From assembly GCA_963971425.1 (NCBI GenBank), contig OZ020519.1, positions 24,096,786 through 24,160,785 of the forward strand: DNA of 64,000 nucleotides, read 5' to 3'. The notes below the pieces were generated by a model. It had not been told where the DNA came from. It saw only the letters and a program-made list of their open reading frames with translations, and did not search any database. How positions within the stretch are numbered: the first letter of the stretch is position 1; each line of letters starts with the position of its first letter. Source of the DNA: Bryoerythrophyllum caledonicum. Taxonomy: Eukaryota > Streptophyta > Bryopsida > Pottiales > Pottiaceae. The translations under genes and the position numbers were made by a program. Shown here piece by piece: positions 21,379 to 33,785 of this stretch.

Positions 21379-21706
21379 ATTAATATTGGGAGTCACACCA
21401 ACACTCTAATTCTCTGAGAATGTATTCCGTAGGAAAGTTACGTTATCTTAAGTTCTCATCTTCCGACTACATGGAATCCGTGATGACGTGTCGCTCTCTC
21501 CTCCAACCTCTATGTATTTCTTTGAGAATTGATATTCTAGAGCCCAGAATACCAATCCTCTTGAAATACATTGAGGTTGGAGAGAGTGGCAAATAATCAT
21601 CATAGATTTCATTAAATGGGGGAATGAGAACTCAATGCAACTCCAACTTCGGATGAAGAAAGTATCTCATCGAACACGTTCTCAAGTGATTGGACCAGGG
21701 CCAATA
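21379..21706. mobile_element. fold-back MITE / miRNA-precursor-like hairpin
   Basis: The left arm (from AATATTGGGAG, through GTTCTCAT, to CCAACCTCTATGTATTTC) pairs with the right arm (GAAATACATTGAGGTTGG, ATGAGAAC, GGCCAATATTT) over about 150 nt per arm around a 7-nt centre AGAGCCC at about 21,543. The inner 45 bp are the best matched. It fits a palindromic MITE; transcripts could be cut as hairpin RNA. Confidence 0.8.
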
Positions 21707-22074
21707 TTTGCCTGTAAAGGTATCATCAATATTAACCATGTAAGATGTACTACTATTTTCAAAATTACTTCAAAAAAATTCAAAGGTTAGGATTGAGTGA
21801 CCCACTACCCACCAACTTCAACATGCCTCTTGCTTTTCACAGAGGGAATGAATCTCTGACTTATGCAATGACCAATCACTTTATAATTTATGTACTGATG
21901 ACCTATATTTCTCCCCTGAAACGTTATAAAAGTTAGTGGTATTGGATCATTCTACCTTGGGCCTATTAAGAGATGCTACACACAAGGGTTGTCTAAGAGC
22001 GATTTTAACCATGTCAAAGCAGTACGTACCTCATGAGATGGACGTTGATACGTGAATGCAGCTCTGTCAGGTCG

Positions 22075-22790
22075 TTAAATCGAATCTGAGCTGGCGGTGA
22101 AGCTAGTGCTGGACTCAGACGAGGTGACCTGTTTCTTCTGACGCGCGGTTGACGTGAAACTATATACACCCTCTTCGTCTTGGACGGGATTCCCAGATGT
22201 CACCAAGCGTGCAGTACTTATCACCTCTGAATCATTGGACGTCGCAGCAGCAGCCTCTGATCTCACTGCTTTCACTGCTCTCACTGGTGTCGCTAGAATG
22301 ATTGGTTGTACATCAAGAGCAGGATTCGCAATGTGAAGACCAGTTCCAGAAGCTCCTCCCACCTCCTGCTGCAACTTGCCACTGGCGTCATCTGCTTCCA
22401 CCATGATGTCCGTTTCCGAGTCTGTTGGACAGATCAATGCGTCGACATGAACATCATCATCAGGTAATTCATCCTCACGTGATTCGAGCGAAGTGATGCT
22501 TGACGTTTCTGGGCTCACATCGACTGCTCGAGGTTGCACAGATCACATCGTGATTACATCTGAGGCTCACATCGTGATCCTGCTGGAGAGTACTGCTACT
22601 CAAAGCTGGGCTCATGTGCGCAGAAAGATATGGACTGTCCAGTGCATCTGCTTCGGGAGCAACCACCTGATCCTCTCCCAACATTAAAGCTTGGTTTAGG
22701 GAGTCTGCTGCGTGAGCCAGCTCCCGAGGATGTGCCAACTGATCTTGTGCTCTAGCGAACCAAATAGTATATTCTACAACTAAGCGTTCT
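22075..22790 (-). pseudogene. acidic-protein segment, tandem copy D
   Basis: Encodes ELAHAADSLNQALMLGEDQV, then NLSAHMSPALSS-like YLSAHMSPALSSSTLQQD and PRAVDVSPETSSITSLES.EDELPDDDVHVDALI, the same series as copy C, with a small insertion and a frame break near 22,535. Low-complexity, acidic, Ser/Thr-rich. No known domain. Confidence 0.55.
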
Positions 22791-23079
22791 TGGCCCGATT
22801 TTGTTACTGTTTTGTTGCGTTCCTGTTTTCTACAAATCTACATGTTAATGTGGAGATGGAGGGTTTTCGAGCTCCGCTCGTATGACGAAGCCTTACTAAG
22901 GGCGTAGCCAGAAGGCGGAGGAAAAAAAATTGGCCGCTTTCACCCTCCACCCGGAAGCACGGAAACAAAACCAGCGGCCAGAAAAAAAAATTATTTGAAT
23001 TTTTTAACTGAATGAGTTGTTAAGACGCTCTGTGTAAGTTTTTGACAAAAGGCAGTCAATTGACTGTTAATCTGCTCAG
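22791..23079. other. noncoding
   Basis: Short spacer between tandem copies. No feature seen. Confidence 0.4.
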
Positions 23080-23974
23080 TCATGTTTTTTTGTTGTACGA
23101 TAGCAGAAATTCCTGAGGGTGATTGTCATCCCTCAACTGCTCCATCCTCCAGGGCCTGCCGCATCTGTAAGAACTCCTCCATGATCTCGGGGTCGAGATC
23201 CGAGCCCCGAAAGTTGTCCTCTCCAAGATCCTCATTGTCGTCCTCTTCGTCGAAAGTGTTACCGTAATCCTCTTCCTCTTCGTCGTCAGGAGCACGCAGC
23301 GGGACGGCGAGCACAAATTGTGTCCGAGTCGAGAGCCTCCTGAGTGGTCATGGACAACTGCGAAGAGACTGGATCACCACCTGCAGGGGCTACAGCTTCC
23401 TTCATGCTGACGGTTTCCGAGTTTGTTGGACTGATCAGTGCGTCGACATGAACATCATCCTCAGGTAATTCATCTTCAGGTGATTCGAGCGAAGTGATGC
23501 TTGACGTTTCTGGGCTCACATCGACTGCTCGAGGTTGCACAACCTGATCCTGCTGGAGAGTGGTGCTGCTCAAAGCTGGGCTCATGTGCGCAGAAAGATT
23601 CGAACTGTCCAGTGCACCTGATTCGAGACCAACCAGCTGATCCTCTCCCAACGCTAAAGCTTGGCTTAGGGGTCTGCTTCGTAAGCCAGCTCCTGAAAAC
23701 GTGCTACCTGATCCTGCGCCCCGGTCAGTTCCTGAGCGTGACTATCATCCCTCAACTGCTCCAGATCCTCCACGGCCTGCCGCATCTGTAAGAACTCCTC
23801 CATGATCTCGGGGTGGAAATTCAAGCCCCGGACGCTGTCCTCTCCAAGACCGTCATTCCGAAATACCCTGTCCGGAGAGATCAAATGAAAAATAGAACAA
23901 AGCCCCTCGACCAAAGACGAGCGTGTAACGCCCGAAGTCAGTGAGAGACAAGGCTCAACAGAAAAGGCCCCCAC
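23080..23974 (-). pseudogene. acidic / coiled-coil segment, tandem copy C
   Basis: Contains EIMEEFLQMRQAVEDLEQLRDD (predicted coiled coil), QELTGAQDQVARFQELAYEAD, NLSAHMSPALSSTTLQQD, the VDALISPTNSET tail and RAPDDEEEEDYGNTFDEEDD. The EEFLQMRQA block occurs twice (about 23,150 and 23,790), so the region is itself an internal duplication with two frameshifts. Confidence 0.55.
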
Positions 23975-24790
23975 TTAGAGCACAAAATAAGCGAGGGAGC
24001 TTCCAGGCAACACAGTAGCTGAAGCCACAAAATCACCACAATACAGGTGAAGCCACAAAATCACCACAATACAGGTGAAGCCACAACATAACCACAATAC
24101 CGGTGAATCCAAAACAAGGCAACTACAATAGAAACAACTAATCTGCCAAGTTGATCGGCTCAAGTAAAACATCATCTGTGTACAGATCGTCAGGAAGAAA
24201 GTTGCCACCCACCTTGATCCCCCTAGGACCCTGCTGCTCCTCGTTATCATCGTCATCAAGAGAGATATTTTCCTGAAATCCATGAGAATCCTCTCAATGA
24301 TGTCCTTGGCAATGGCCTCTCCTTGATCGTGGAGATCTCCAAGGACAAAGTTCAGGATGTCAGCTTGGACGGGAGGTATCCCTGTAGAGAGGGTTAGTCC
24401 TGTTGAAGGCAAAGTACTGCTTGAAGGAGTGCCTGATCAAGAGGTTAAGTCACTTGGTATTGGCTAATGGAGGACTACTGGCTAGCAAGTTCCTTACGTA
24501 GAAATTCAAAGTGGGGAGTGGGTCGCCAAGACCTCATCCCTGAAATACCCTTTTTGGGAGAAATACAATAAATAATGGAACAAAGACAAGGGGGTAACGC
24601 CCGAAGGCACAACAGAAAAAGCCCCTAGGGAGAGCACAAACGAAGCGAGGGAGCTTCTAGGCAACAAAGTAGGTAAAGCCACAACATAACCAAAGTAGGT
24701 GACATAATCAAAGCAGGTGAAGCCACAACATAACCAAAGTTGGTGACATAACCAAAGTAGGTGAAGCCACAACATATCCAGTAGAAACAA
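23975..24790 (-). pseudogene. tandem copy B: last-exon and 3' UTR paralogue
   Basis: A short coding trace GGNFLPDDLYTDDVLLEPINLAD ends at a TAG near 24,142, paralogous to DDVLREPVNLAD at 24,812. Both 3' flanks carry a 25-30-bp minisatellite (GTGAAGCCACAACATAACCA; 23,985-24,110 and 24,672-24,795) and the same GAGCACAAA..GAAGC trace. I infer tandem duplication of the 3' part of the gene at 25.5-24.8 kb. Confidence 0.5.
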
Positions 24791-24811
24791 GGCAACTACT
24801 ATAAAAACAAA

Positions 24812-25464
24812 CTAATCTGCCAGGTTGACTGGCTCACGTAAAACATCATCATCCTCGTCCTCTTCGTCAAAAGGGTTGCCGTAATCCTCTTCCTCTTCGT
24901 CGTCAGGAGCACGCACCAGGCGAACGAGCATAATGCCTCGGGCGCGAGCCTGGTGAGTGGTCATGACCTGGACGACTGCATTCTGCGCTGGTGCTCGGAT
25001 AGCTGCAAAAATCACACACATCGATCTTTAAGGTTTAGTTCCTGCGCATTGAATGTGTATAGACTCTACAACTCTAGACGTTGAGATTCAAGACTGAACT
25101 ACGGAAAAGAATTTAGCAAAGAGCAATTACCAGCTGGACCTGCCGGCACGTTGACCACAGGAAATATTTCGTAGATCTTAGGATCGGGCGCATGCTTTAG
25201 CCAATTGTCCAGCACGTCGAGTGGTTCTTCGACCATAGGAAGTATTTCGTAGATCTTAGGATCGGGCGCATGCTCTAGGCAATTGTCCAAGTTCCTGCGA
25301 GAAGCATCACTGAGTATCAGGTAAATTAATGCTCGATCAGCTTGATAGTGGAAAATCTGTGAAATGATATACGCTACACATTCTTTAACGCCCAAGTCAA
25401 CTTCTGCTGAGGAGAATCTGGCACTGTACGAGGAAAGGCAGGTCTCAGATGTGCATGATCTCAT
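24812..25464 (-). CDS. two-exon gene of unknown function, head of the tandem array
   Basis: The exon from ATG 25,464 encodes SSAEVDLGVKECVAYIISQI and an internal duplication of a 20-odd-residue unit with core HAPDPKIYEI (LEHAPDPKIYEILPMV and LKHAPDPKIYEIFPVV). After VPAGPA a GT-AG intron probably joins it to 25,010-24,812 (MTTHQARARGIMLVRL, then APDDEEEEDYGNPFDEEDED and DDVLREPVNLAD, TAG). Acidic C-terminus; no recognised domain. The exon join is inferred from frame and order. Confidence 0.55.
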
Positions 25465-25469
25465 GAGCC

Positions 25470-28400
25470 TAGTGTAGGAACTAAATTAGGGTTAGATTTG
25501 CAGATTTCGACGATGGACTGAAACAAAAGAGAGAAAGCGACTTCCCGGTCGGTAATCCCGATCGATTCTCATAAATTCAACGTGAACCCGAGAACACTAC
25601 ACCTCTCCAGCGGCCGTGCGCGTGGCTCTCTCATCATCAACAACGAGGTTTCACCACCTCACCTTCCGAGTTCTTCTCGTGCGTCCATGGCGGTGGTGAA
25701 GTTGCTGGCACGCCGTCCCCGCTATCCCGCCCCAATTACGTGCAGGAAGTTTCTTCCGCGCCACTGGCACGTCCCAGGACTCTTCCACGCTAGACAGAAA
25801 ATGCAAAACTCCTCGGCCAGGTTCTACTAAACCGTCGCACACCACTGACGAATTGCGCACAATTCCAAACCCTCCCACCGATGCATCGATCCACTGAATA
25901 GACGACGAGGAAGAGGACGCCACGAAGTGCAAGCAAGAAACCAGTCTTCTACTGCTGCTCGTTGATGCCCGACAGACACCGAGTACAGACTAGTATCACA
26001 TAGGTAACAAATAAATATCAACCACATGCAAGAGACATCAATTGGCCAAATCTAAGCGGCAGAATTACACAAGCAGTGCAAAGGGCTAATCACTAATCAG
26101 CAAGATGAGGATAATGTACTGATTTCGACGTGAGCACCCACGAGCTCAGAGCATGTTACAATCCAGAGGAACATTCCTGCCACAGGGCCTTTTCTATTGC
26201 AGACATAATATTTGTATTGATGGGTAATTTGTATTAGAGTTATATTCGGTTCTAGGGTTTGAGGATCATGACAACAACAGTTAATCCTGGCTGAATACAC
26301 TCGTACGTCTCAGATTTAGGTTTTTCTCTTTTTTCATAGTGCAAAGAAAAAGAATCTTCTTTTAGGTCAAGTCTATTAAGTGGATTCTTTTTAAACATTT
26401 GTGTTTCTACATTCTCGTCAGGGAATGCTTCTAAAATCATTTTTAATGATATATAATTTTCATAAGAATTCTCGTAACCGAATCATGTTCCGTATTTGAA
26501 GACCTTACCTAGGCACATGTGTGTCTAATTTACAAAAGTAACAACTTTCAAGCTTTGATTAGTCAATCATGTGATTATCCTTTCTTTCCTTTACATAGTT
26601 TGTGGTTAAATCAATAATAAAATGCCATAAGTTGACAAATGATTTCAATACAAAAAAGGATATTTTTACATTGTACTATAATATTATTCTGTCTTTTAAA
26701 AAGTTTACAATGAAAAGTCAGAACTATTATCAACTTGACTTCAAAGTCAAGGTCGATGTAATCTTACCTGGTGCAACAAATGAGCTATGATCAATCCAAA
26801 AAGAGTTTGGTATAATTCCCATTGATCGAAACAATACAAGCATTCGAGAACTAGTCTCCAAATGACTGTAAAAAACATTGTGTTTTTTTATCACCACTTT
26901 GAAATCTCCACCATAAATCATAAACCTTCAAGTCTTTGAGTAATTTATTGAGTGCTCCTCAACCCTTGTCATCCTGCTGCCATCGTGAATAGAATCACCA
27001 TAGATGTCTCTTACAACCATAGTACTTTTAGAAACATTGACACTTGAGTATCCAGATACACCAATCCTAAGCATCGTTCTAAATTTCTAAATTCACCACT
27101 ACCAATATTAATATCACTTGAACATCCAACTTGCAAAATATTATTCAACATTTGTGCAGGTTGAAAAGCCTCAGAGCAAAAAATGTGGATATTCTTTAAA
27201 TTGCACATTTAGATGGAGAATATTGCATGCTTGTTCAGCAATGAACCTATGGTCCAAACAGTTTCAGTATCAAAACTAAGGTTACCTGGCCGTGTTAAAT
27301 AATGAGCACCCGTGTCAAAAAACATCCCAAATCGCCTTGTAAAATAATTTGGATTTGCAAACCATGAATACTTTGAAAGACTGTACTCGGAACCAACTAG
27401 AATTCTTGAGATCAGACTGTATGGAATCGCCCCTCCAGTGCTTATAATATTTTACTAGAGAAGAACACGTTGCATCCTTGTTGCAACCTTACTGTCATCA
27501 CTTGATCCTGCAAAAAGCCTTGAGTAGCAAAAACTGGTCTCGCACGAACTGGTCTTTGTGACTGTCGATGATATATTATGGCTGAAAAAATGAGATGAAG
27601 CTATGTACACTCAATAAAATAGCTGTTGTTCCATATATCAAAAGCCTGCTAAAGGTAAGTCATGGTAGGTTGTAGACTAGGTTGTGTGCCTCAATGATTC
27701 TCAAGCTGGCAACCCTTCCATTTCATTCCAAAATATGGTCGCCACTTCGTAGCTATGGAGCATCTTGAATCAGAGAATGACCTGGACAATAGGTTCGTCG
27801 GTAGCCACTTGATGTACCATACTAACTCAGTTTTTAGGAAAGAATAATCACGGTATAGTCCCTCATCTTCCCATAACTCCAAGTACGTCCATATTATGAC
27901 CGGTAGATCAAAGAATCAAGAGTAATACGAACATCAAGTCGTCATTCCCATTCAGTAGAGAACCTGGCATTAACCAGCTTCAGCCTTCGAGGTTTACAAA
28001 TCACATGAGATGTTGATGCATATACCTGCAGGCACACTAGAACCGTATTAAAATTGGGGAAGAGTCTGGTATGCAGTCTCAGAGAACTGGACTTGTTTGA
28101 TAGTCAAGCCAACCTTCTTAGCTTTGACTTGTGCCTTCAAGCAAACTACGAGCAAACTTCAAGCAAACTACGAGCAGACTGAGACTTAGGCCGTCCATCA
28201 GCATGTTGGCCGTACATCAGCATATAATCGTAAAATTATGTTTATTATGTGTAAAGCATGGGAGTGACAGTGAACAGTTATTTGTCTCAGACGACATGCT
28301 CAATGTTAACTTGACTACTTCAAAGTACAGATTTTAGCATTTGTACTAATTTTCAGAAATTGATTACGGGATCGCTGTTCAGTATACATCTGGTGCAAAG

Positions 28401-29140
28401 AAACGAACGGAGAAAAGGAAGATAAAAATATTGGGAACTTTGGCAACAATTCACAAACTTTGGCGGAGAACACTGTACATGTTCATCCATAGATGCCAGA
28501 GTTTATGAAAGCCACCAAAATTCCCCATATCTTGGTGAAGGGAGTACCTTCGATGTGCTCGTAGATCCTGGTAGAGAGTCCACCCAATATCAAATAAACG
28601 CCTTGTTGCACTCTTTGAAGCACTTGATATCAAAACTCAACCGCCACCAAAGCTTGCATGAAGCGTCCAAAGCAAACTACGAGCAGACTGAGACTTAGGC
28701 CGTACATCAGCATGTTGGCCGTGGGTTGATAGACTTCCTTGCCTTACAACAATGGTCACTGCACCAAAAGAGTCTGCAATAGAACTCAGCAAAGTTAGTA
28801 TGCTGAGTAGGAACCACATGGGCAAGTTCACAACTCTTTAAAGTTGTCTCTGAAGAGTCTGCAACAAGATTACTCATAAGAGATATTATACTGGATAGGA
28901 ACCACATGTTCAAGTCAAGAACCCCTGATATCACACATCTGAGTTGCCCTCAAAAGAGGCTAGGACCACTCTTTTCACATATCTAGGTCGACAAGCTAAC
29001 TTCTCTTCCAGCCATAAAGATTTGTGCCAACAGATACCCCTGTTGAATTGAACGGCTTGAATAGCAATACATACCATCCGCAAACTGAACTACGAGATCT
29101 TGATACGCGGAACACTAGTTAATACACATGTGACTACATT
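25470..29140. other. mostly noncoding; possible minus-strand relic at 26.73-27.21 kb
   Basis: Short minus-strand ORFs at 26,730-26,921 (DFKVVIKKHNVFYSHLE) and 27,011-27,208 look protein-like but match no family I know. A 55-bp direct repeat (AAACTACGAGCAGACTGAGA.. to GCATGTTGGCCGT) lies at 28,155-28,215 and 28,673-28,733. Nothing else supported. Confidence 0.35.
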
Positions 29141-29149
29141 AGTTCCGTC

Positions 29150-29352
29150 ACAACATTAGTGCGGACAACGTTAGATTGGTCACAACGTTAGTGCGGACAA
29201 CACTAGTATGGTCACAACGTTAGTGCGGACAACACTAGTATGATCACAACGTTAATTCAGACAACACTAGTTCGATCACAACACTAGATGAGTACACAAC
29301 ACTAGTTAAGTGCACAACACTAGATGAGTCAACAACACTAGTTGAGTCACAA
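29150..29352. repeat. CACAACACTAGT minisatellite
   Basis: About ten units of (T)CACAAC(G/A)(T/C)TAGT with alternating GCGGACAACACTAG, period about 20 then 40 bp. Confidence 0.92.
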
Positions 29353-30298
29353 CGATACTGCTAGCAGCTCTGTCGCTTCCCAAGCATTTTAGAAGCGGTT
29401 ATTTCAATCCGGCCACCAAAGACAAAAAAAAAGAAGCACCCTTTTAGATACAAGTGAAGGGCGATACTTTGAGTGAGGAGCGACAGGGTTGCTTGTAGTG
29501 CGGGTTCCTTCATAGATGTCGACGTCACAGTTGATTCAAGCTTGAGACTAGACGTGCATGTCAAACAAAGGACTTCAAGATATCGTTCTTGACAGGTGAA
29601 TAGTGTGTGCCGGGTGATTATATATGATTGTTCAGGGCCAAGACTTTTCCACATGTTAGAAAAAGTTCTTGTTGTACCCCCGAAAAGAGGGCTTATTCAC
29701 GTGGCCTAGCATCGTTTATAGACGAGCGAGAATGAATTCACGCTTTGGCAACTGGGCTTTACTGTTTTCAATACATTTTTAAGCGGTTATGTAGCGGCGC
29801 TACCATTATTCCACTTCTGTGACGATAGAGTTTTCCCTAGAGTCACCAAAATACAAAAGATAGACACCTCGGATCTTATGGCCTTATATTAGTAACTGGG
29901 ACCACATGCACATGGTGACTTGGTTTGGGAAAGGTCTGGGGAAACTGTTAGTCAACTCTTTGAGAACTTAGGGTACTGTACTACACTATGGGGGAGCTTT
30001 AGCTTGCGTGAAGTAGGGCCCAAGAGTGTTGATGGCGAAGCATTTCATTGGTGCCAAAAAAAAAGAGCATGAGATCTCCCATGCTCTCTATCTTTCCATA
30101 TTTAAATCTCACCTTATCTAGAACCATTTCCATATTGACTTGCCTCTCTAGTACACACTTCCAGGAAAACTCTTATATTAGAGTTTTCCTAAAAGATTGA
30201 GTTTTAGAGGGTGGCCACGTCGTGTCAGCCAAAAAGACATGCCGCAGCACCCTTTAAGGACCTTGTGTTCTTTTCTGATTACCAAAGCAGGGTGAGAT
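29353..30298. other. noncoding
   Basis: The ORF at 29,361-29,654 (minus) is not supported by any domain. No other feature seen. Confidence 0.35.
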
Positions 30299-30302
30299 TT
30301 AA

Positions 30303-31406
30303 CCCCTAAGAGCCCAAGTGTACGTGGGGCGTACATTTTGGATTTTGGGCATGTACCTTTGAGTGGAAAGAATACTCCGATTCTTATGAAAATTTTACAC
30401 TACATTTTCCTTGATGAAATCTATAGAGGGAACATTTCAAATATGATTTTGGACTTTTGGATCAAAAGTTATTAGCCTTCAAAGGTCAAAATGGGGAGTC
30501 TAGACTATAGGAGCAGCCATGTCAACCAATGCAATGTGAGGAGAAAAATGGAGCAAAATTTTGGGACAGAAAGGGCGAGGAAAGGAGTCCAAACTTCCAT
30601 GCACGAAGTCCAAGTGGAAAAAGCTTTGAAAATTATTAAGAGAGTTATTTAAATAGTTTAAGAAAATAGCAAACAACCAACCGTCAGCTGGTCCGCCAGC
30701 GCCAAAAGTGAGCCTGTTGAGATTTTTTTTTTAAATTTAAAATTTTTATTATTATTTTTTTTTTTGTCCAGCTGTGAGGGCTGTCATTAGCGGGACGAAT
30801 TAGCCACCCAATTTCCAGCACTCCCCTTTCCCATAATGCTTTATTTATTCCATATATTCATGAAAATTATGGATTTTACTAATTTTGTCGTCTCTTTTTC
30901 TAAAACTATTTTAAAAAGAATTGAACGTTTCCACCATTGGGATTCTCAAATGCAACAACTTGTATGAAACAAACAATTTCATAATATCACTAATGTTGTA
31001 CATCATTTTGTACCCCCTTTTTACTAAAGTATATATTTCTACATCTATTATCCTGCGAATTGACCTAAAATTTTGCACACAAATAGCTAACAACATAAAA
31101 GTCATATTGGTAAAAGATTTAATCACATTTCAATGTAAAAGCTAGAAGATATGCCTAGTCAAAGTAGGCTGACCTTGCCAGGCAAGGGGGAAAAAATACT
31201 TTTTCTTGCACTTCAAACGCTATAATCTTCCCATCCGTGCGGTGGATTGCAACCAAATTTGTATTGTAAGTTCATATATATGTCTATTTTAAGATTGTAC
31301 GGTTGAAAGTCTAAAATTAGACTTTAATGTTAGATTTTGTTGCCACTTATTGATGATGGCGGTTTTGGAGTGTTTCATGAGGAAAAATACCTTGGGCTTT
31401 TAGGGG
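30303..31406. mobile_element. TTAA-flanked MITE, complete (1,104 bp)
   Basis: Terminal inverted repeats CCCCTAAGAGCCCAAG and CTTGGGCTTTTAGGGG (one mismatch) are flanked by TTAA on both sides (30,299-30,302 and 31,407-31,410). TTAA duplication plus termini beginning CCC is the signature of piggyBac-type elements. No transposase ORF, so it is non-autonomous. Related copies lie at 4.0, 31.6, 38.3-39.4, 40.2, 47.8 and 63.2-64.0 kb. Confidence 0.85.
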
Positions 31407-31624
31407 TTAAAAATGGAAATATTTGTAGGGTGAGATTTCTCATCCTGCATATTTCATGGGCCACGCTTGTAGGACAGGCTGGAGTGTCTCAGTTGGAACT
31501 GACATGGGCTACGTCACAAATGGATTGAGTCAATTATCCAAATTCAATGAAATGGGTTGAGTCAATTACCGGAAATAATAGCCGCATTTATCCATGATCT
31601 CAAATCGCTAGAATTACCCATTAA

Positions 31625-32110
31625 CCCCTAAAAAACCAAATCTCCTTCGGGGGGGTTTCTGACTTTGGGCAAGTTCCTAAGATTCGAAAAAAATCATTTC
31701 TCTCTGAAATTTTTATTCTAGATTGCCTATGATAAGAGCTTCGTGGAGATATTTTTATTTTATTTTTTGGATTTGTGGTTTGAAAGTTAGTACCACTTAA
31801 AGCCAAAAATGGGGACTCCGGGCACCTCCAAAATTTTTGACAAAAGTTTCTATTGACATTGAGATTTTTCACACATATAAAGAATATTTCCTTCTTTGGA
31901 AAATTTCAAAAAAAATTCTTGTCTTTATTGTAAAAATGCATTTTATTCCAAGTCAAAGATTTTCACACATTGTTGGGCAACGGAGGAAAAATTAATTCAT
32001 CTTTTCTACATAAAACCTAGAGATCTTCATATTTTTCACTTTTTATTTTTTCAACAACAACTGGATATTTAACAAAATGTGGAAAAAATGATCAATTGTG
32101 GACCAAATTA
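31625..32110 (+). mobile_element. TTAA-type MITE, left part
   Basis: Begins TTAA-CCCCTAAAAAACCAAATC at 31,621. It shares CTTCGGGG, TTTGGGCAAGTTCCTAA, GATAAGAGCTTCGTGGA, TTTGAAAGTTAGTACCACTT and later blocks with the 63.2-64.0 kb copies. The right end is missing. Confidence 0.85.
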
Positions 32111-32324
32111 GATACTTGTGACGACCCTAAACACCTACTAGATTGTCCTAAAATTTACAATTTATATGGGTGAAGGGTATTCAGAATCTACAGAGGATTG
32201 TTAAATTGTCGCTTTACTTCTCTTGTCCGGGGGCAGCCGACCATGAGGGTGCGCTGACGACCTTTACTAACAGGAATAGTGCTTCGTACCGCAGAGATAT
32301 AGAAGGAGGAATTCAAATGCAAGT

Positions 32325-32341
32325 GTCGGCGGGCAGCCGAG
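32325..32341. repeat. dispersed hairpin GTCGGC-GGGCA-GCCGAG
   Basis: Member of the short hairpin family described for 54,390-54,410. A relative is at 32,651-32,667 (GTCGG..CCGAC), and a decayed one at about 32,779-32,797. Confidence 0.6.
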
Positions 32342-33763
32342 ACGTAGTGTTCGAGGATAAGGTGAAACAAACCGTGATGGAGGATGGCGTCATGCACAAA
32401 GTACGCGATCGTGAGCTTAAAATTCTTTTGAATAAAGGGCTCAAATCCTGCGACTAGTGGAGATAAGCATTAGATAGGGGAGGGTGGTTTGTAAGCACAA
32501 GGAGGCTAGATATGATTAGAAATGAGCTTCATACAAAACAATGAAGCTAGCGGTTGACAACATTTTGACAAACAAAAACGATTGCATATATGAGAAATAC
32601 TACTAAATAGTCGAAACGTTTGTATATGTTGAGTCTAGCGTATAGCCGTAGTCGGTAGGGAGCCGACAAAAACGCTCTCTTCTATCCAGAAAGAGACCTT
32701 GCAATCTAGTAACGAAGAATAGTACGTACAATGCAATCTGACAACAATTGAGTCCTATGATTAGGATTAAGCAGCAATCCATCGGCTGGCAGCCAATGAA
32801 ATAAGAATCAGTCCTCATCTCCACAATTAACTGAGATGCCACCAGCCTCTAGAGTTGCAATCGTAGCGCTCGTTGCCTCAGGCGGAATACGGTAAGAATT
32901 GGGAGGGCCTTTCTTAGTGTGCGATGGATAGCGGTGCGAGTAAAGAACAATTTTGCAGTTTTGTACCTCTAAAAGACAAGGTTCTCTTTGCCATCTCCTA
33001 GTTCAGCATTTCCTCGTGACAATCTTCTTTGATTCCTTCTTTCCTGACATGGGCATCCACCATTCGACTTTGAAATTCTCGTAGCAATCTCCTGGTGTCA
33101 GATTAACGCATTCAAGAACTCGGCCCATCCACACAGGAAGGTAATGACCGTTGTTAGGACGGCAGAGGACAAAATCACCAAGTAAAATGTCTCAATATGG
33201 ATTGAACGACAGCTTTCGACGGCTCAATTCATGGCCACAGAAAGGATATGCGTCAGGGTCATTCTCAGGGGTAATGTCCGAAATTCCAATGACGTCATCA
33301 GGTGACGCAGAGCCGCGAGCATGATTGCGAATCCAGCTTGAAGTAGGCCAAAACCCTTCCTGGAGAGACTCCCGGTTTGGTGGTAGGGGACCAGAAATAA
33401 GTTGATGGATATACTCCCGGTACAAAATGTAGGGGGCCATATCCGCTGTATATCTCTTATCTCGGGACATGCCAGTCTTCCAGAACTCAATATATTTGGC
33501 AATTCCGTTCTTGATGAAGGATTGCTTCTCGCTGACTCCTATGGCCCGAGCAACCTCCTTCTCTAGGTTTCTTTTGTTCTGGTTAACTTGGACGTCTCCC
33601 TAGAGAGGTTTAAATGGGACTGGCTTCGGATCTCCAACAGGTAGGCGTGGATTTCCGTGCTCATCCGCAGTCCACATCTTAACAGGCTTACATGAAGGAG
33701 TCCAAGGAGAATTAGTCGCATAAATTGAATGAGAACATGAACTTAAAGCAAAAACGTTTAGGT

Positions 33764-33785
33764 CCATCGGCCGGCCGCCGACGGA
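33764..33785. repeat. dispersed hairpin in DUF7869 intron-like segment
   Basis: CCATCGGC-CGGCC-GCCGACGG: 8-bp stem with one mismatch and a 5-nt loop. Confidence 0.75.

Noticed and set aside
21983-21996. AAGGGTTGTCTAAG as another E-family end
   Set aside because: No subterminal palindromes or GC-rich block next to it; a short chance match.
32170-32457. 95-codon plus ORF
   Set aside because: Crosses a hairpin, has no recognisable domain and lies just beyond the DUF7869 gene end; not enough to call a gene.
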